Positions 25,873 to 38,814 are shown, counted from the stretch's first letter. The stretch: DNA of 47,186 bases from Rhodanobacter sp. (GCA_027450005.1 DAIDKO010000124.1:1-47186); one strand, 5' to 3'. The notes: a model not told the origin generated them from the sequence alone. Program-made: numbers and translations.

Positions 25873-27048
25873 TCACTCCACCCGGCAGAACACCGCTTTG
25901 AGGTAGCGGCTTTCCGGCACGTCGGCGCGCACCGGGTGGTCGGCGCCGGCGCCGCGCACTTCGAGGATCTGGATCTCGCGGCCGGCATTGATCGCCACAC
26001 GGCGCAGCATCTCCAGGAAATCCGCCTCGCTGACCAGGCCGGTGCAGGAGCAGGTGAGCAGCAGGCCGCCGGGCGGGATCACGTCCAGCGCGAGGCGGTT
26101 CATCGCGAAGTACTTCTTCAGCGCGTCGAATACCTTGTTGCGGTCGCGGGTGAGCTTGGCGGGGTCGAGGATCACCGCGTCGTACTTGTCGCCGCGCGCC
26201 GCCGCGTCGCGCAGCCAGTCGAAAATGTCGGCCTGCTGGAAATCCACCGCTAGCCTGTTTGCGGCGGCGTTGGTGCGGGCGATGTCGAGGATGCCCGCGT
26301 CCATGTCCACGCCCACGGCTTCGCGCGCGCCGCTAGCCATCGCATGCACCGCGAAGCCGCCGGCGTTGCAGCACAGGTCGAGTACGCGGCGGCCGCGCGC
26401 GAGCTCGGCGAAGTGCCGACGGTTGTCGCGCTGGTCGGCGAAGAAGCCGGTCTTGTGGCCAGCGCCGGGTGCGGCGTGGAAGGCGAGGCCGTGCTCTTGC
26501 ACCGCCACCGGCGCAGGCGGCTCGCTGGCGCGGCAGTCGAAGGACTCCTGCTTCTGCACGTGCGTTTCGGCGAAGCCGTACAGGCGCGCGCCGGGGAAAT
26601 GCGCCAGCAGCGCGTCGCGGATCGCGTCGCGGAATTTCCACATGCCGGCGGCGAAGTATTCGGCGACGAGGATGTCGGCGTAGCGGTCCACGATCAGTCC
26701 GCTCAGGCCGTCGCCCTCGCTGTGCACCACGCGCCAGGCGTCGGTGTCGCGGTCGAGCTGCAAAAGCTCGCGGCGCAGCCGGATGGCGCGGTCGATGCGC
26801 GCGGCGATCCACGTGGCGTCGATGGCCTCGGCGGGGTTGGCGCTGAGCAGGCGCAGCGCGATACGCGCGTGGCCGTTCCAGAAACCGCGGCCAACGAAGC
26901 GGTCCTTCGCATCCACCACGTCCACCACGCTGCCCGGCGGGATGCGCCCCTCGGGCTTGTGCACCTGCGCCGACCACACCCAGGGGTGGCCGGGCGTGCG
27001 GTCGGTCTTCAGGCGGATCACGGGGAGGGCGGATGCGGTGTCGGTCAT
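25873..27048 (-). CDS. Class I SAM-dependent 23S rRNA methyltransferase, RlmI-like
   Basis: A 391-residue protein. Residues 8-80 form a PUA-like RNA-binding domain (PWVWSAQVHKPEGRIPPGSV). A connecting domain follows. The Rossmann methyltransferase part begins near 215 with the SAM motif VLDLCCNAGGFAVHAMA, acidic strand GVDMDAG, motif DAVILDPAK and the catalytic-type CSCTGLVSEADF. This order fits RlmI/RlmK-type enzymes that make 5-methylcytosine in 23S rRNA (C1962 in E. coli), in the cytosol. Exact target is by homology. The gene is separated from ilvE by a GC hairpin and is probably a unit of its own. Confidence 0.88.
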   Translation of the reverse strand: MTDTASALPVIRLKTDRTPGHPWVWSAQVHKPEGRIPPGSVVDVVDAKDRFVGRGFWNGHARIALRLLSANPAEAIDATWIAARIDRAIRLRRELLQLDRDTDAWRVVHSEGDGLSGLIVDRYADILVAEYFAAGMWKFRDAIRDALLAHFPGARLYGFAETHVQKQESFDCRASEPPAPVAVQEHGLAFHAAPGAGHKTGFFADQRDNRRHFAELARGRRVLDLCCNAGGFAVHAMASGAREAVGVDMDAGILDIARTNAAANRLAVDFQQADIFDWLRDAAARGDKYDAVILDPAKLTRDRNKVFDALKKYFAMNRLALDVIPPGGLLLTCSCTGLVSEADFLEMLRRVAINAGREIQILEVRGAGADHPVRADVPESRYLKAVFCRVE

Positions 27049-27075
27049 CCGCGCATGATAGCGGCTTGCAGCGGC

Positions 27076-27102
27076 CGCCCCTCCGGAGAGCCCGGAGGGG
27101 CG
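27076..27102 (-). terminator. GC-rich hairpin after ilvE
   Basis: Ten-base-pair perfect stem (CGCCCCTCCG 27076-27085 with CGGAGGGGCG 27093-27102) and a seven-base loop, starting just past the ilvE stop on the minus strand. There is no T-run, so it is at best a weak intrinsic terminator or an mRNA 3' end stabiliser. Confidence 0.5.
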
Positions 27103-27108
27103 CTGAAA

Positions 27109-28026
27109 TCACACCGGCTCCAGCCAGCCCCACTTGTCGTGGGTCTTGCCGTTGAACAGGCCGAAGTACAGTTCCTGGATGCGGCGGGTGACCGGGCCGG
27201 CGTGGCCGGCGCCGATCTGCTTGCCGTCGACCGCGCGGATCGGGGTGACCTCGGCAGCGGTGCCGCACATGAACACCTCGTCGGCGAGATAGAGGTATTC
27301 GCGCGGCAGGTCGCGCTCGACCACCTCGATGCCCTCCTCGCGCGCCAGCGTGATCAGCGAGTGGCGCGTGATGCCGGTGAGGATGGAGGCGCTGGCCGGC
27401 GTGGTGTGCAGCGCGCCGTCGAACACCAGGAAGATGTTCTCGCCGGCACCTTCGCTCAGCAGGCCGGTGGAGGCCAGCGCGATGCCTTCGCCGAAGCCCA
27501 TGCGCCGCGCTTCGCGCGCGATCAACTGGCCGGAGAGGTAGTTGCCGCCGGCCTTGGCGCCGGCCGGGATGGTGTTGGGCGCGAAGCGCTGCCAGCTCGA
27601 TACACAAGCGGTGATGCCCTGCTCGAGCGCCTCCGGCCCGAGGTAGGGACCCATCGGCCACGCGGCCACGGCCACGTCGATCGGCGTCTCGGCGGACAGG
27701 CCGAAGCCGCCCAGGCCGCGCCAGGCCACCGGGCGCAGGTAGGCGGCGGAGAGGTCGTTCTTCTTCACCACCTCGCGGCAGGCCGCAGCGAGCTGGTCGC
27801 GCGTATATGGCAATGCCATGTCGTAGATCTTCGCCGAGTGATACAGGCGGGTGAGGTGGTCGGTGAGGCGGAAGATCGCCGCGCCGTCCGGCGTGGCATA
27901 GCTGCGGATGCCCTCGAACACCGAGGAACCGTAGTGCAGCGCGTGCGACATCACGTGGGTGGTGGCCTCGGCCCACGGCTTGATTGCGCCGTTCTGCCAG
28001 ATCCAATCGGGGTACTGCTGCGCCAT
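27109..28026 (-). CDS. ilvE: Branched-chain amino acid aminotransferase
   Basis: A 305-residue class IV aminotransferase of normal length. It transfers amino groups between glutamate and the keto acids of Leu, Ile and Val, using pyridoxal phosphate in the cytosol. Visible features are HYGSSVFEGIRSY near the start, the cofactor lysine in GAKAGGNYLSG, the phosphate-binding GLLSEGAGENIF and TGITRHSLITLA, and MCGTAAEVTPI near the end. The ATG at 28024-28026 (MAQQYPDWIWQNG) matches the family start. It stands alone among unrelated genes, with no other ilv or leu genes in the window. Confidence 0.94.
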   Translation of the reverse strand: MAQQYPDWIWQNGAIKPWAEATTHVMSHALHYGSSVFEGIRSYATPDGAAIFRLTDHLTRLYHSAKIYDMALPYTRDQLAAACREVVKKNDLSAAYLRPVAWRGLGGFGLSAETPIDVAVAAWPMGPYLGPEALEQGITACVSSWQRFAPNTIPAGAKAGGNYLSGQLIAREARRMGFGEGIALASTGLLSEGAGENIFLVFDGALHTTPASASILTGITRHSLITLAREEGIEVVERDLPREYLYLADEVFMCGTAAEVTPIRAVDGKQIGAGHAGPVTRRIQELYFGLFNGKTHDKWGWLEPV

Positions 28027-28161
28027 GGGAATGCTCCGTGGAGGACTGCCCATGATAAACCCCGTCCGCGCATGCCGATATTTGCGGCGCAGCATGCGGC
28101 GCGCGCGGCAAGGGCCTGGGCGACCGTCCTGCGCGGGAAAAGCGAGCCTACGCCAGGCGGT

Positions 28162-28689
28162 TCAATCGTCGTAACGCAGCCACAGGCAACCGGCCCGATG
28201 AGCGACGTCGAAGCGGGCGTCGTCGCCGCTTTCGGTGCGCAGCCGCAGGGCGCTAGCCAGCGGCGGCGCGGCGGGGATCGTTGTCCCGATGGCCGGCCCG
28301 TCGTCGAAGTGGATCGACAGCAACGGTTGCCGCACCAGTTGCGTCAGCGCACGCAGGTCGCCCACGGCGGAGCGGTCGCCGTAGCCGCGCCAGAGCATCA
28401 GTCCCGCCAGCTTGTTGGGGTCGTGCGCGGCGAAAGCGTCGATCACGCGCCGGCGCAGCACGGTCGTGGTGGCGGCGCAGCGATGCAGCGGCACCGGCGT
28501 GCCGGGTAGCACGATGCCCGCGGCTGGCGCTGGCGCCCGCACGGGGGTCGCGTGCTGCGACGCGCAGGGCTGGTCGGTGAACACGGGGTTGCCGTGCGCG
28601 TCCACGCAATGATGGATGACATCCTGCCCCCGCGCCGACATGGCAACGGCGCAGAGCGGTGGCAACAGGAGCAGGGCGAGGGCGCGCAC
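28162..28689 (-). CDS. Exported protein with DUF4124-like N-terminus
   Basis: A 175-residue protein with a signal peptide (to about residue 21). It then has HHCVDAHGNPVFTDQPC, the short 'C.D..G...F.D.PC' motif of DUF4124 domains found in many exported proteobacterial proteins. The rest (residues 60-175) is a mixed domain with one Cys near each end and is not recognised. Probably periplasmic; function unknown. It lies 39 bases downstream of metF on the same strand, so it may be carried on the metF message. Confidence 0.7.
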   Translation of the reverse strand: MRALALLLLPPLCAVAMSARGQDVIHHCVDAHGNPVFTDQPCASQHATPVRAPAPAAGIVLPGTPVPLHRCAATTTVLRRRVIDAFAAHDPNKLAGLMLWRGYGDRSAVGDLRALTQLVRQPLLSIHFDDGPAIGTTIPAAPPLASALRLRTESGDDARFDVAHRAGCLWLRYDD

Positions 28690-28728
28690 CGCGGCAGCAT
28701 AGCGACAGCAGGCCGCGCCGGGCGTGAA

Positions 28729-29553
28729 TCAGTCCAGCTGTTCCAGCACCGCACGCGTGGCCCTGGCGCGGTTCAGGGTGTAGAAGTGCAGCGCCGGCGC
28801 GCCGCCGGCCAGCAGGCGGCGGCACAGCTGTGCCACCACTTCCGCACCCAGTGCGCGCACCGACGCGGCATCGTCGCCGTGCGCCTGCATGCGCTTGGCG
28901 ATCCAGCGCGGGATCTCCGCGCCGCAACCGTCGGAGAAGCGCCTCAGCTGGGTGAAGTTCGCGATCGGCATGATGCCCGGCACGATCGGCACGCGCACGC
29001 CCAGTCGGTGCGCGTCGTCCACGAAGCGGAAATACGCGTCGGGGTTGAAAAAGTACTGGGTGATCGCGCCGTTCGCACCGGCATCCACCTTGGCCTTGAA
29101 GTGGCGCAGGTCGACCAGTGCGTCGTCGGCCTGCGGATGGGTCTCCGGGTAGGCCGCCACCTCGATGTGGAAGTGGTCGCCCGAATGTTCGCGGATGAAG
29201 CTCACCAGCTCCGCGGCGTAGCGGAAGTCGCCGGCGCTGGCCATGCCGGAGGGCAGGTCGCCGCGTAGCGCCACGATGCGGCGGTAACCGGCGGCCCGGT
29301 AGCCGTCGAGCAGGGCACGGATCTCGGCGCGCGTGCCGCCCATGCACGACAGGTGCGGCGCCACCGTGTAGCCGTGCGTCGCATGCAGGTGCGCCACGGT
29401 GTCGCCGGTGTAGCTCAGCGTGGAGCCGCCGGCGCCGAAGGTTACCGAGGCGTACTCGGGCTGCCAGGCCTTCAGCGCCTGTGCGGCTTGGTCGAGCTGG
29501 ACGCGCTGCTCGTCGGTTTTGGGCGGGAAGAATTCGAGGCTGATAGCGGGCAT
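28729..29553 (-). CDS. metF: Methylenetetrahydrofolate reductase
   Basis: A 274-residue flavoenzyme that reduces 5,10-methylene-THF to 5-methyl-THF, the methyl donor for methionine synthesis. It starts ISLEFFPPKTDEQRVQ, carries VTFGAGGSTLSYTGDTV, the FAD region VALRGDLPSG, QYFFNPDAYFRFVDDA, IVPGIMPIANFTQLRRFSD and ends with the C-terminal HFYTLNRA. All are standard MetF segments, and length is normal. The ATG at 29551-29553 is preferred to a GTG nine bases earlier. Together with ahcY and metK nearby it serves the methionine cycle. Confidence 0.95.
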   Translation of the reverse strand: MPAISLEFFPPKTDEQRVQLDQAAQALKAWQPEYASVTFGAGGSTLSYTGDTVAHLHATHGYTVAPHLSCMGGTRAEIRALLDGYRAAGYRRIVALRGDLPSGMASAGDFRYAAELVSFIREHSGDHFHIEVAAYPETHPQADDALVDLRHFKAKVDAGANGAITQYFFNPDAYFRFVDDAHRLGVRVPIVPGIMPIANFTQLRRFSDGCGAEIPRWIAKRMQAHGDDAASVRALGAEVVAQLCRRLLAGGAPALHFYTLNRARATRAVLEQLD

Positions 29554-29689
29554 GGAGATCACCGGCAGGAGTTTCCAACGATTCTATACGTTCATCGCGA
29601 TGAAAAGATAGATGTCCAAACGCCAGCGGGGCGGCAAGGGTTGCTTTCAGGATGTGAGTTACGCTGATGCGTTTACCATGGATCCAGCC

Positions 29690-30247
29690 ATGACGATTGT
29701 CCTCACTCCTTTCGCGCGTGCCCGATTGTTTCCACGCGAGGCGCGTGGAAACGCCATCCAGGACTGCACGCCCGAGGCGTTCCAGCAACGCCTCAACGAC
29801 GATGCGCCGTTCAAGATGCTCGACGGCTACGCGCCGTTCTGCAAGCTGCACGTGCATCGCAACTGGACCTCCACGCGTTGCCTCACCGCGCCGATCACCG
29901 AGGCCAACCGCCACCTGCTGCGTTCCGCCTACGAGGCGCGCACCAAGGCCGAACTGCCGGTGCTGGTGCGCTGGTTCGAGGGCGTGCAGCCGCCGGTCGC
30001 GAACTGGCTGGTGGCGATTCTCTACAGCCGCGAGCAGCTCACGAAGGAAGGCGAGCCGATCGAGGCCGACTGGGGCGTCGTCGGCTGCCTCTACACCATG
30101 GAGCCGGAGGAAATCCCGATGGCGCCGATCACCATGATGCGCAACGCGCTGGGCGTGGAAGAGGGCGGCTCCGGCGTGCCGCTGGATCGCGCGGCGTATC
30201 GCCGTGCGGTGGCGTTCTGGGAGAGCAACGCGAACTGGCGGCCCTGA
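29690..30247 (+). CDS. DUF3228 family protein
   Basis: A 185-residue protein, highly conserved in its family as I recall it: opening TIVLTPFARARLFPREARGN, then FKMLDGYAPFCKLHVHRNWT, and ending DRAAYRRAVAFWESNANWRP. There are conserved Cys, His and Trp residues but no known activity, signal or membrane segment; it should be cytosolic. In-frame ATGs at 29678 and 29690 both lack a good ribosome site; 29690 fits the family start. It is convergent with the bestrophin gene, seven bases away. Confidence 0.85.
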   Translation: MTIVLTPFARARLFPREARGNAIQDCTPEAFQQRLNDDAPFKMLDGYAPFCKLHVHRNWTSTRCLTAPITEANRHLLRSAYEARTKAELPVLVRWFEGVQPPVANWLVAILYSREQLTKEGEPIEADWGVVGCLYTMEPEEIPMAPITMMRNALGVEEGGSGVPLDRAAYRRAVAFWESNANWRP

Positions 30248-30254
30248 TCCCGCT

Positions 30255-31172
30255 TCAGGTCAACAGGTGCGTGGTGTTGCTGTCCGGCACGCGCTCCGGA
30301 GGCAACGGCTCGGCCAGCATTTCGCGCAACGTGCGCTCGATCGTGGTCGACATCGCGTCGAGCGCGAGGTCGTTGGCATCGAAGCCGAACGGCTCCTCGA
30401 TCTCGCTGCCCAGCGCTTCCAGCGCGAAGAACGTGTAGCTGACGAAGGCCGCGATCAGCGGCGTCATGGCGCCGATCTGGTCGACCAGGCCAAACGGCAA
30501 CAGGCTGCAGTAGAGATAGATGGTGCGGTGGATGATCACCGAATAGGTGAACGGTATCGGCGTGGAGGCGATGCGTTCGCAGCCTCCCAGCGCGTCGGTG
30601 AGTTGCGCCAGCGACTGTTCGAATGCTGGCATCGAAGCCGCATCGATCCGTCCTTCGCGCAGGTTGTGCCCGACCCACTCGCCGGCCATTAGTAGCAATA
30701 CGGCGGGTTGATAGCTTGCCGCGCCGGCACGTACGACGTCCGCCGGGTCGAGCAGGCGCTCGAGATCGGCGCGTGGATCGCTGCAGCGCAACTGGTGGCG
30801 CAGCGCGTGCACGAAGGCGATCGTGCGATGCCCAAGCAGCTGCGGTTCGCTCCCGTCGCGAGCCAGCGTAAGCCCCATGCGCACCAGCGAGCGGCTGGCG
30901 TTCAACAGCATGCCCCACAGCGTGCGCGCCTCCCACCAGCGCGCATAGCTGGTGCTGTTCCGGAACCCGAGGAAGATCGCTAACGCCATTCCGATCAGCG
31001 AAAACGGGATCACGTTGAGCGGGATCTTCCACGACAACACGTGCCCGTGCACCACAGTGACGATCAGTGCGAGCAGGGTCACGGCGACCAATTGCGGCAT
31101 GATGTCCGGCAGCACTGACCCGCGCAGCACCAGCAGCATGCGGAACCAGTTCGGGCGAGGACGGATGATCAT
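30255..31172 (-). CDS. Bestrophin-like anion channel protein
   Basis: A 305-residue membrane protein of the bestrophin/YneE (UPF0187) family. The opening MIIRPRPNWFRMLLVLRGSV and the following helices (about 25-80), FLGFRNSTSYARWWEARTLW, and the later GLVDQIGAMTPLIAAFVSYT with EALGSEIEEPFGFDANDLAL are the family's best-conserved parts. Bacterial members form pentameric ion channels. Physiological ion and role are unknown. The gene lies between the DUF3228 gene and the ahcY terminator. Confidence 0.88.
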   Translation of the reverse strand: MIIRPRPNWFRMLLVLRGSVLPDIMPQLVAVTLLALIVTVVHGHVLSWKIPLNVIPFSLIGMALAIFLGFRNSTSYARWWEARTLWGMLLNASRSLVRMGLTLARDGSEPQLLGHRTIAFVHALRHQLRCSDPRADLERLLDPADVVRAGAASYQPAVLLLMAGEWVGHNLREGRIDAASMPAFEQSLAQLTDALGGCERIASTPIPFTYSVIIHRTIYLYCSLLPFGLVDQIGAMTPLIAAFVSYTFFALEALGSEIEEPFGFDANDLALDAMSTTIERTLREMLAEPLPPERVPDSNTTHLLT

Positions 31173-31249
31173 GCGCGTAGTGCAGTGGCGTGGATGCCGG
31201 GTATTGTCGCAAAGCGGCTGGTGTCGTGCCGGGGGTCATGGCCCGGCAG

Positions 31250-31276
31250 GAAAACGGGCGCCTCGCGGCGCCCGTT
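31250..31276 (-). terminator. Rho-independent terminator after ahcY
   Basis: Nine-base-pair perfect stem (31254-31262 with 31267-31275, ACGGGCGCC on each strand), four-base loop, followed on the minus strand by TTTT. It lies about 75 bases past the ahcY stop and 80 bases before the bestrophin start, so it separates the two genes. Confidence 0.85.
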
Positions 31277-31349
31277 ATCGGTATTCCGCGCTCGTCCATG
31301 AGTGCGAAGTCTGGACCGCGGCCATCCATGGCGCCGCGATTCGAACCCA

Positions 31350-32789
<1,440 letters not shown>

Positions 32790-32854
32790 CGTGGATCTCC
32801 GGATGATGGCGTCACTACACGGCGATGGGCTGCCGCGAGAACGCATGCGGTGAT

Positions 32855-32977
32855 TGAGCGCCGTTGCAAGTTCGTGCCGTCGAGCCTGGCCGTGGATCGG
32901 GGAATCTGCACCGGGGAGTGCAGGCCCAGCGGGGAGTCCGCCTGTCGACAACGGTCGCAGCGCCCCTCGACGGAGGC
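32855..32977 (-). ncRNA. SAH riboswitch upstream of ahcY
   Basis: On the minus strand the leader contains the conserved cores of the S-adenosylhomocysteine riboswitch: CGAGGGGCGCTGCGACC near 32957-32973, GCCAGGCTCG around 32884-32893, and AACGGCGCTCA at 32856-32866. GGGCGCT and the late GGCGCT/CTCA elements are in the right order and can form the outer stem and pseudoknot. Binding of SAH by this class turns on SAH-recycling genes. It ends 66 bases before the ahcY start, leaving room for a switch over the ribosome site. Identification is from memory of the consensus. Confidence 0.85.
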
Positions 32978-32981
32978 GCCA

Positions 32982-32987
32982 AGTATA
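32982..32987 (-). promoter_or_regulatory. Likely -10 element for riboswitch-ahcY transcript
   Basis: TATACT on the minus strand (AGTATA on plus) lies about five bases upstream of the first conserved riboswitch base, so transcription would start right at the aptamer. No convincing -35 is seen at the usual distance. Confidence 0.55.
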
Positions 32988-33136
32988 CCCTTGCGTCGCC
33001 GCGGCGTCGCCGGCAGGGGAGGGCATGCGCGGGGATGCAGGCCGATGACGGAAAGTCATATGCGGCATTGCAGCAAGCCGGGCACATATGCGTTAGGCTC
33101 GGGATTCCCCCACTCCTGCGAGCCGATATCGTCGAG

Positions 33137-35845
33137 ATGAACGTTTCCCGCAGTCCCGAGCCCGCCCTTCCCGATGCGCCCTTGCGCGACGACGTGCGCC
33201 GGCTGGGCGCGCTGGTCGGCCGCATGCTGGCCGAGCAAGATTCGCCAGCCTTCCTCGACGAAGTAGAACGCGTGCGCATCGCCGCCATCGCGCGCCGGCA
33301 GGAGGGCGCGCCGCTGGCGACCCTAACCGCGCCGCTGGCCGGGCTCGACGCGACCCGAGCGGAGGCCCTGGCGCGCGCATTCGCCACCTATTTCAACGCG
33401 GTGAACATTGCCGAGCGCGTGCATCGTATCCGACGCCGTCGCGACTACCAGCGCGAGGGCGGCGCGCCGCAACCCGAGTCGTTGCGCGACGTACTGCAGC
33501 GGCTGAAGGCGCAGGGCGTCGCCGCGCAGGAACTGCTCGACTGGCTGTTCAAGCTGGAAGTGGAGCCGGTGTTCACCGCGCATCCCACCGAAGCGGTGCG
33601 CGCCTCGCTTCTGGAAAAGGAGCAGACCATCGTGCGCGCGCTGGTCGACGGCTTCGACGCCGGCCGCACGCCGCAGGAGCGCCGCGAGGACGAGGAGCGC
33701 ATCCACATGGCGCTAACCGCCGGCTGGCAGACCGCCGAGGCCTCGCCGCTGCGGCCCAGCGTGCAGGACGAGCGCGAGCACGTTGGCTTCTACATCGCCG
33801 ACCCGATCTACCGCATCGTACCCGCGCTTTACGAGGCGCTGGCCGACGCGCTGCAAGCGGTGTACGGCGTCGCGGTGCCGCTGCCGCGCCTGCTCTCCTT
33901 CGCCACCTGGGTGGGCGGCGATATGGACGGCAACCCCAACGTGGGCGCCGACACCATCACCGCCAGCCTGGCCAGCCAGCGCACGCAGATCCTGGACCGC
34001 TACATCGGCGACGTTGCCGCTCTGGCGCGCCTGCTCAGCCAGACTGACGGTCGGGTACAAATCGATCCGCGCCTGCGCCAGCGTCTGAACGAAGCGCGCA
34101 CGCGCTATCCGCAGGCCGCGTCGCGCATCAAGCCGCGCCATGCCGACATGCCTTACCGCAGCCTGCTCTGCGTGATCGGCGGACGGCTGCAGGCCACGCA
34201 CGAGGACGGCCACCCAGAGGCCTACGCCAGTGCCGACGAATTGCGCAACGACCTTGAGCTGATCGCCGCCAGCCTGGTCGGCCATCGCGGCCTGCATGCG
34301 GGCGCCTATGCCGTGCAACGCTTGATCTGGCGCGTGCGCAGCTTCGGCTTCCACCTCGCGCGGCTCGATGCACGGCAGGATTCGCGCGTGCACGACGACG
34401 CGTTGGTAGCCCTGTTCAACGACGCCAACTGGGCGCAGCGCAGCGTGGACGAGCGCGTGGCGACGCTGCACGCGCACCTGCGCGGCGAGCGCGACTTCGT
34501 CGCCAGCGAGGACAGCGTCGCCACCTCGCTGCGCGCCGTGTTCGCTGCCCTGCGCGATGCGCGCCGCGACTACGGCGTCCAGGCCACCGGCCTGTACATC
34601 ATCAGCATGGCGCGCTCCGCCGCCGACGTGCTGGCGGTGCTGGCGCTGGCAGGGCATGGCGGGCTGGTTGACGCGGCGCGGAACGTCCCGCTGGACATCG
34701 CCCCGCTGTTCGAAACCATCGACGACCTCACCAACGCACCTGCGACGCTGCGCGCGCTGCTGGCCGACCCGCTGTACCGCGCCCACCTCGCCGCACGCGG
34801 CGACTGTCAGTGGGTGATGCTGGGCTATTCAGACAGCGGCAAGGACGGCGGCACGCTGGCTTCGCGCTGGGGCCTGCAGCGTGCGCAGGTGGAGCTGCTG
34901 GAGGTGGCGCGCGAACACAGCATCGCATTGGCGTTCTTCCACGGCCGCGGCGGTTCGGCCAGCCGCGGCGGCGCGCGCATCACGCCCGCGCTGCTGTCCT
35001 CGCCGCGCGGTTCGGTGGCCGGCCGGCTGCGCGTCACCGAGCAGGGCGAGGTGATCCATCGCAAGTACGGCATCCGTGCGCTGGCGCTGCGCAATTTCGA
35101 ACAGACCGTGGGCGCGGTGCTGCGCGCAAGCCTGCGCCCGCGCGACGAGGACACGCGCGAAAACCTGTGGCGCGAACGCATGCACGCGCTGTCGGCGCGC
35201 AGCCGGCAGGCCTATCGCGCGCTGGTCGAGCGCGAGGGCTTCGTGGACTACTTCCGCAGAGCCACGCCGATTGACGTGATCGAGCGCATGGCGCTGGGCT
35301 CGCGTCCTCCGCGCCGGCGCAGCATGCGCGGCGTGCAGGACCTGCGTGCGATCCCCTGGGTGTTCGCTTGGACGCAGTGCCGCTCGATCATCACCGGCTG
35401 GTACGGTCTGGGCAGCGCGCTGGAATGGGGCGCAGCGGAATTCGGCGAAGACGCGCTGGCGGAGATGGCGAGTGATTGGCCGTTCTTTGCCAACGCGCTG
35501 GACGATGTGGAAATGCTGCTTGCCAAGTGCGACCTCGACATCGCCGAGGTGTTCTCGCAGCTCGCGGGCGAGCTACACCAGCCGTTCTTTACGCTGATTC
35601 GCGCGGAGTTCGAGCGCAGCCGGCGCTGGGTGCTCCGGCTCAATGGCGCCGAGGAACTGCTGCAGGGCGACACGCGGCTCGCCGCGTCGATCCGCTTGCG
35701 CAACCCCTACATCGACCCGATGAGCCTGCTGCAGGTCGACCTGCTCGGCCGTTGGCGCGCCGGCGACCATCAGGACGACGCCTTGCTGCGTGCGCTGGTG
35801 AGTTGCGTGAACGGCGTGGCGCAGGGCCTGCAAAACACCGGCTGA
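33137..35845 (+). CDS. ppc: Phosphoenolpyruvate carboxylase
   Basis: A 902-residue cytosolic enzyme that adds bicarbonate to phosphoenolpyruvate to make oxaloacetate, refilling the citric acid cycle. Signature segments are [20 protein letters not shown] (catalytic His), [36 protein letters not shown] (catalytic Lys) and [14 protein letters not shown], plus the C-terminal [20 protein letters not shown] and end QNTG. Length matches bacterial PEPC. The ATG at 33137 is preferred over upstream in-frame codons that overlap the ahcY riboswitch on the other strand. It is divergent from ahcY, and no regulator is adjacent. Confidence 0.96.
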   Translation: MNVSRSPEPALPDAPLRDDVRRLGALVGRMLAEQDSPAFLDEVERVRIAAIARRQEGAPLATLTAPLAGLDATRAEALARAFATYFNAVNIAERVHRIRRRRDYQREGGAPQPESLRDVLQRLKAQGVAAQELLDWLFKLEVEPVFTAHPTEAVRASLLEKEQTIVRALVDGFDAGRTPQERREDEERIHMALTAGWQTAEASPLRPSVQDEREHVGFYIADPIYRIVPALYEALADALQAVYGVAVPLPRLLSFATWVGGDMDGNPNVGADTITASLASQRTQILDRYIGDVAALARLLSQTDGRVQIDPRLRQRLNEARTRYPQAASRIKPRHADMPYRSLLCVIGGRLQATHEDGHPEAYASADELRNDLELIAASLVGHRGLHAGAYAVQRLIWRVRSFGFHLARLDARQDSRVHDDALVALFNDANWAQRSVDERVATLHAHLRGERDFVASEDSVATSLRAVFAALRDARRDYGVQATGLYIISMARSAADVLAVLALAGHGGLVDAARNVPLDIAPLFETIDDLTNAPATLRALLADPLYRAHLAARGDCQWVMLGYSDSGKDGGTLASRWGLQRAQVELLEVAREHSIALAFFHGRGGSASRGGARITPALLSSPRGSVAGRLRVTEQGEVIHRKYGIRALALRNFEQTVGAVLRASLRPRDEDTRENLWRERMHALSARSRQAYRALVEREGFVDYFRRATPIDVIERMALGSRPPRRRSMRGVQDLRAIPWVFAWTQCRSIITGWYGLGSALEWGAAEFGEDALAEMASDWPFFANALDDVEMLLAKCDLDIAEVFSQLAGELHQPFFTLIRAEFERSRRWVLRLNGAEELLQGDTRLAASIRLRNPYIDPMSLLQVDLLGRWRAGDHQDDALLRALVSCVNGVAQGLQNTG

Positions 35846-35905
35846 GCGGGGCTTGGCAGCTTCTCAGCGCGCCGGCTACGCTGGGCCGCCCACCGGGAGT
35901 AGCCC

Positions 35906-36529
35906 ATGTCCGACCGTCCCCCGCCCAAACTCGGCCCGCTGCCCCTGCTGATCTTCAGCGCGCGCTGGTTGCAGTTGCCGCTCTACCTCGGCCTGATCGT
36001 GGCGCAGTGCGTCTACGTGTTCCTGTTCGGCAAGGAGCTGTGGCACCTGATCGTCGAGGCGTCGAAACTCAGCGAGCAGGAGATCATGCTGATCGTGCTC
36101 GGCCTGATCGACGTGGTGATGATCTCCAACCTGCTGATCATGGTGATCGTGGGCGGCTACGAGACCTTCATCTCGCGGCTCGGGCTGGAGGGCCACCCCG
36201 ACCAGCCGGAATGGCTGAGCCACGTCAACGCCTCTGTGCTGAAGGTCAAGCTGGCGATGGCGATCATCGGCATCTCCTCGATCCACCTGCTGAAGACCTT
36301 CATTGCCGCCGGCGCGCTGCAGGGCCTGCCGTTCTGCTCGCCTGAGGAACTGGAGACCATCGCCGCCAACGGCAAGATAGGCTCCGGGCTGCATTGCTCC
36401 ACCCTGACCACGGTGGGCGTGATGTGGCAGACCATCATCCACATGGTGTTCATCGTCTCGGCCATCGGCATCGCCTGGACCGACCGCATCATGCAAGCCG
36501 GCTTGCAGCGGCATCGCGAGGCGCATTGA
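35906..36529 (+). CDS. YqhA/UPF0114 family membrane protein
   Basis: A 207-residue inner-membrane protein with four helices at about 25-47, 62-85, 115-140 and 170-190. Typical features are SARWLQLPLYLGLIVAQCVY, VVMISNLLIMVIVGGYETF and KVKLAMAIIGISSIHLLKTF, which match UPF0114 (YqhA). Function is unknown. The upstream CGGGAG provides a ribosome site. It lies 60 bases after ppc on the same strand and may share its transcript. Confidence 0.87.
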   Translation: MSDRPPPKLGPLPLLIFSARWLQLPLYLGLIVAQCVYVFLFGKELWHLIVEASKLSEQEIMLIVLGLIDVVMISNLLIMVIVGGYETFISRLGLEGHPDQPEWLSHVNASVLKVKLAMAIIGISSIHLLKTFIAAGALQGLPFCSPEELETIAANGKIGSGLHCSTLTTVGVMWQTIIHMVFIVSAIGIAWTDRIMQAGLQRHREAH

Positions 36530-36795
36530 CCGCTGGCGGCGTCCGGTCATGGACGTCGTGATCCGGATGCGGACGAGGAAACACGGCGCTGTTCATGTCG
36601 CGCTGGCCTGCGGCTCTGAGGCACATGGGTTTTCCGCGCGCTTGAAGGCTGGCACGCCGCTTGCCATGTCTCGCGCATGGATATCACAAACCTCTTGGGT
36701 GGCATCCGCAAGCGCCACCTGCACCGGATGATCGGCGGCGGCGCGCTGGCCCCAGCTGCGCTGGCGGTGCTGGCTTGGCGGCAGGGGCAGGCAGC

Positions 36796-36936
36796 GCCGG
36801 TGACGGCCTCGCGCTGGCGCGACAAATCGCCGAAGCGCACGAGGGCGGCGTGGCCCTGCTGGCACGCGAGGATGCGCACGGCGCGTTGGCGCGGCTGTGG
36901 CTGCCGAGTCGAGCCGCAGCGGAGGCGAAGGGATAG
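36796..36936 (+). pseudogene. C-terminal fragment of a sensor histidine kinase
   Basis: Within the roughly 415-base gap after the YqhA-like gene, one frame reads GDGLALARQIAEAHEGGVAL then LAREDAHGALARLWLPS and ends at a TAG. This is the G2 box and final strand of a histidine-kinase ATPase domain (normally GLGLALARQIAEAHGG). No other kinase parts (H-box, N-box) precede it. A different frame just upstream (36677-36795, MDITNLLGGIRKRHLHRMIG) looks protein-like but is not recognised. The remnant is non-functional. The rest of the gap holds nothing I can name. Confidence 0.62.
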
Positions 36937-36945
36937 GTCCTTCGT

Positions 36946-38814
<1,869 letters not shown>

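Noticed and set aside
26344-28509. A 721-codon plus-strand open frame
   Set aside because: It lies antisense to the rlmI-like gene and ilvE, both of which have full sets of family motifs; its own translation shows no recognisable domain or ribosome site.
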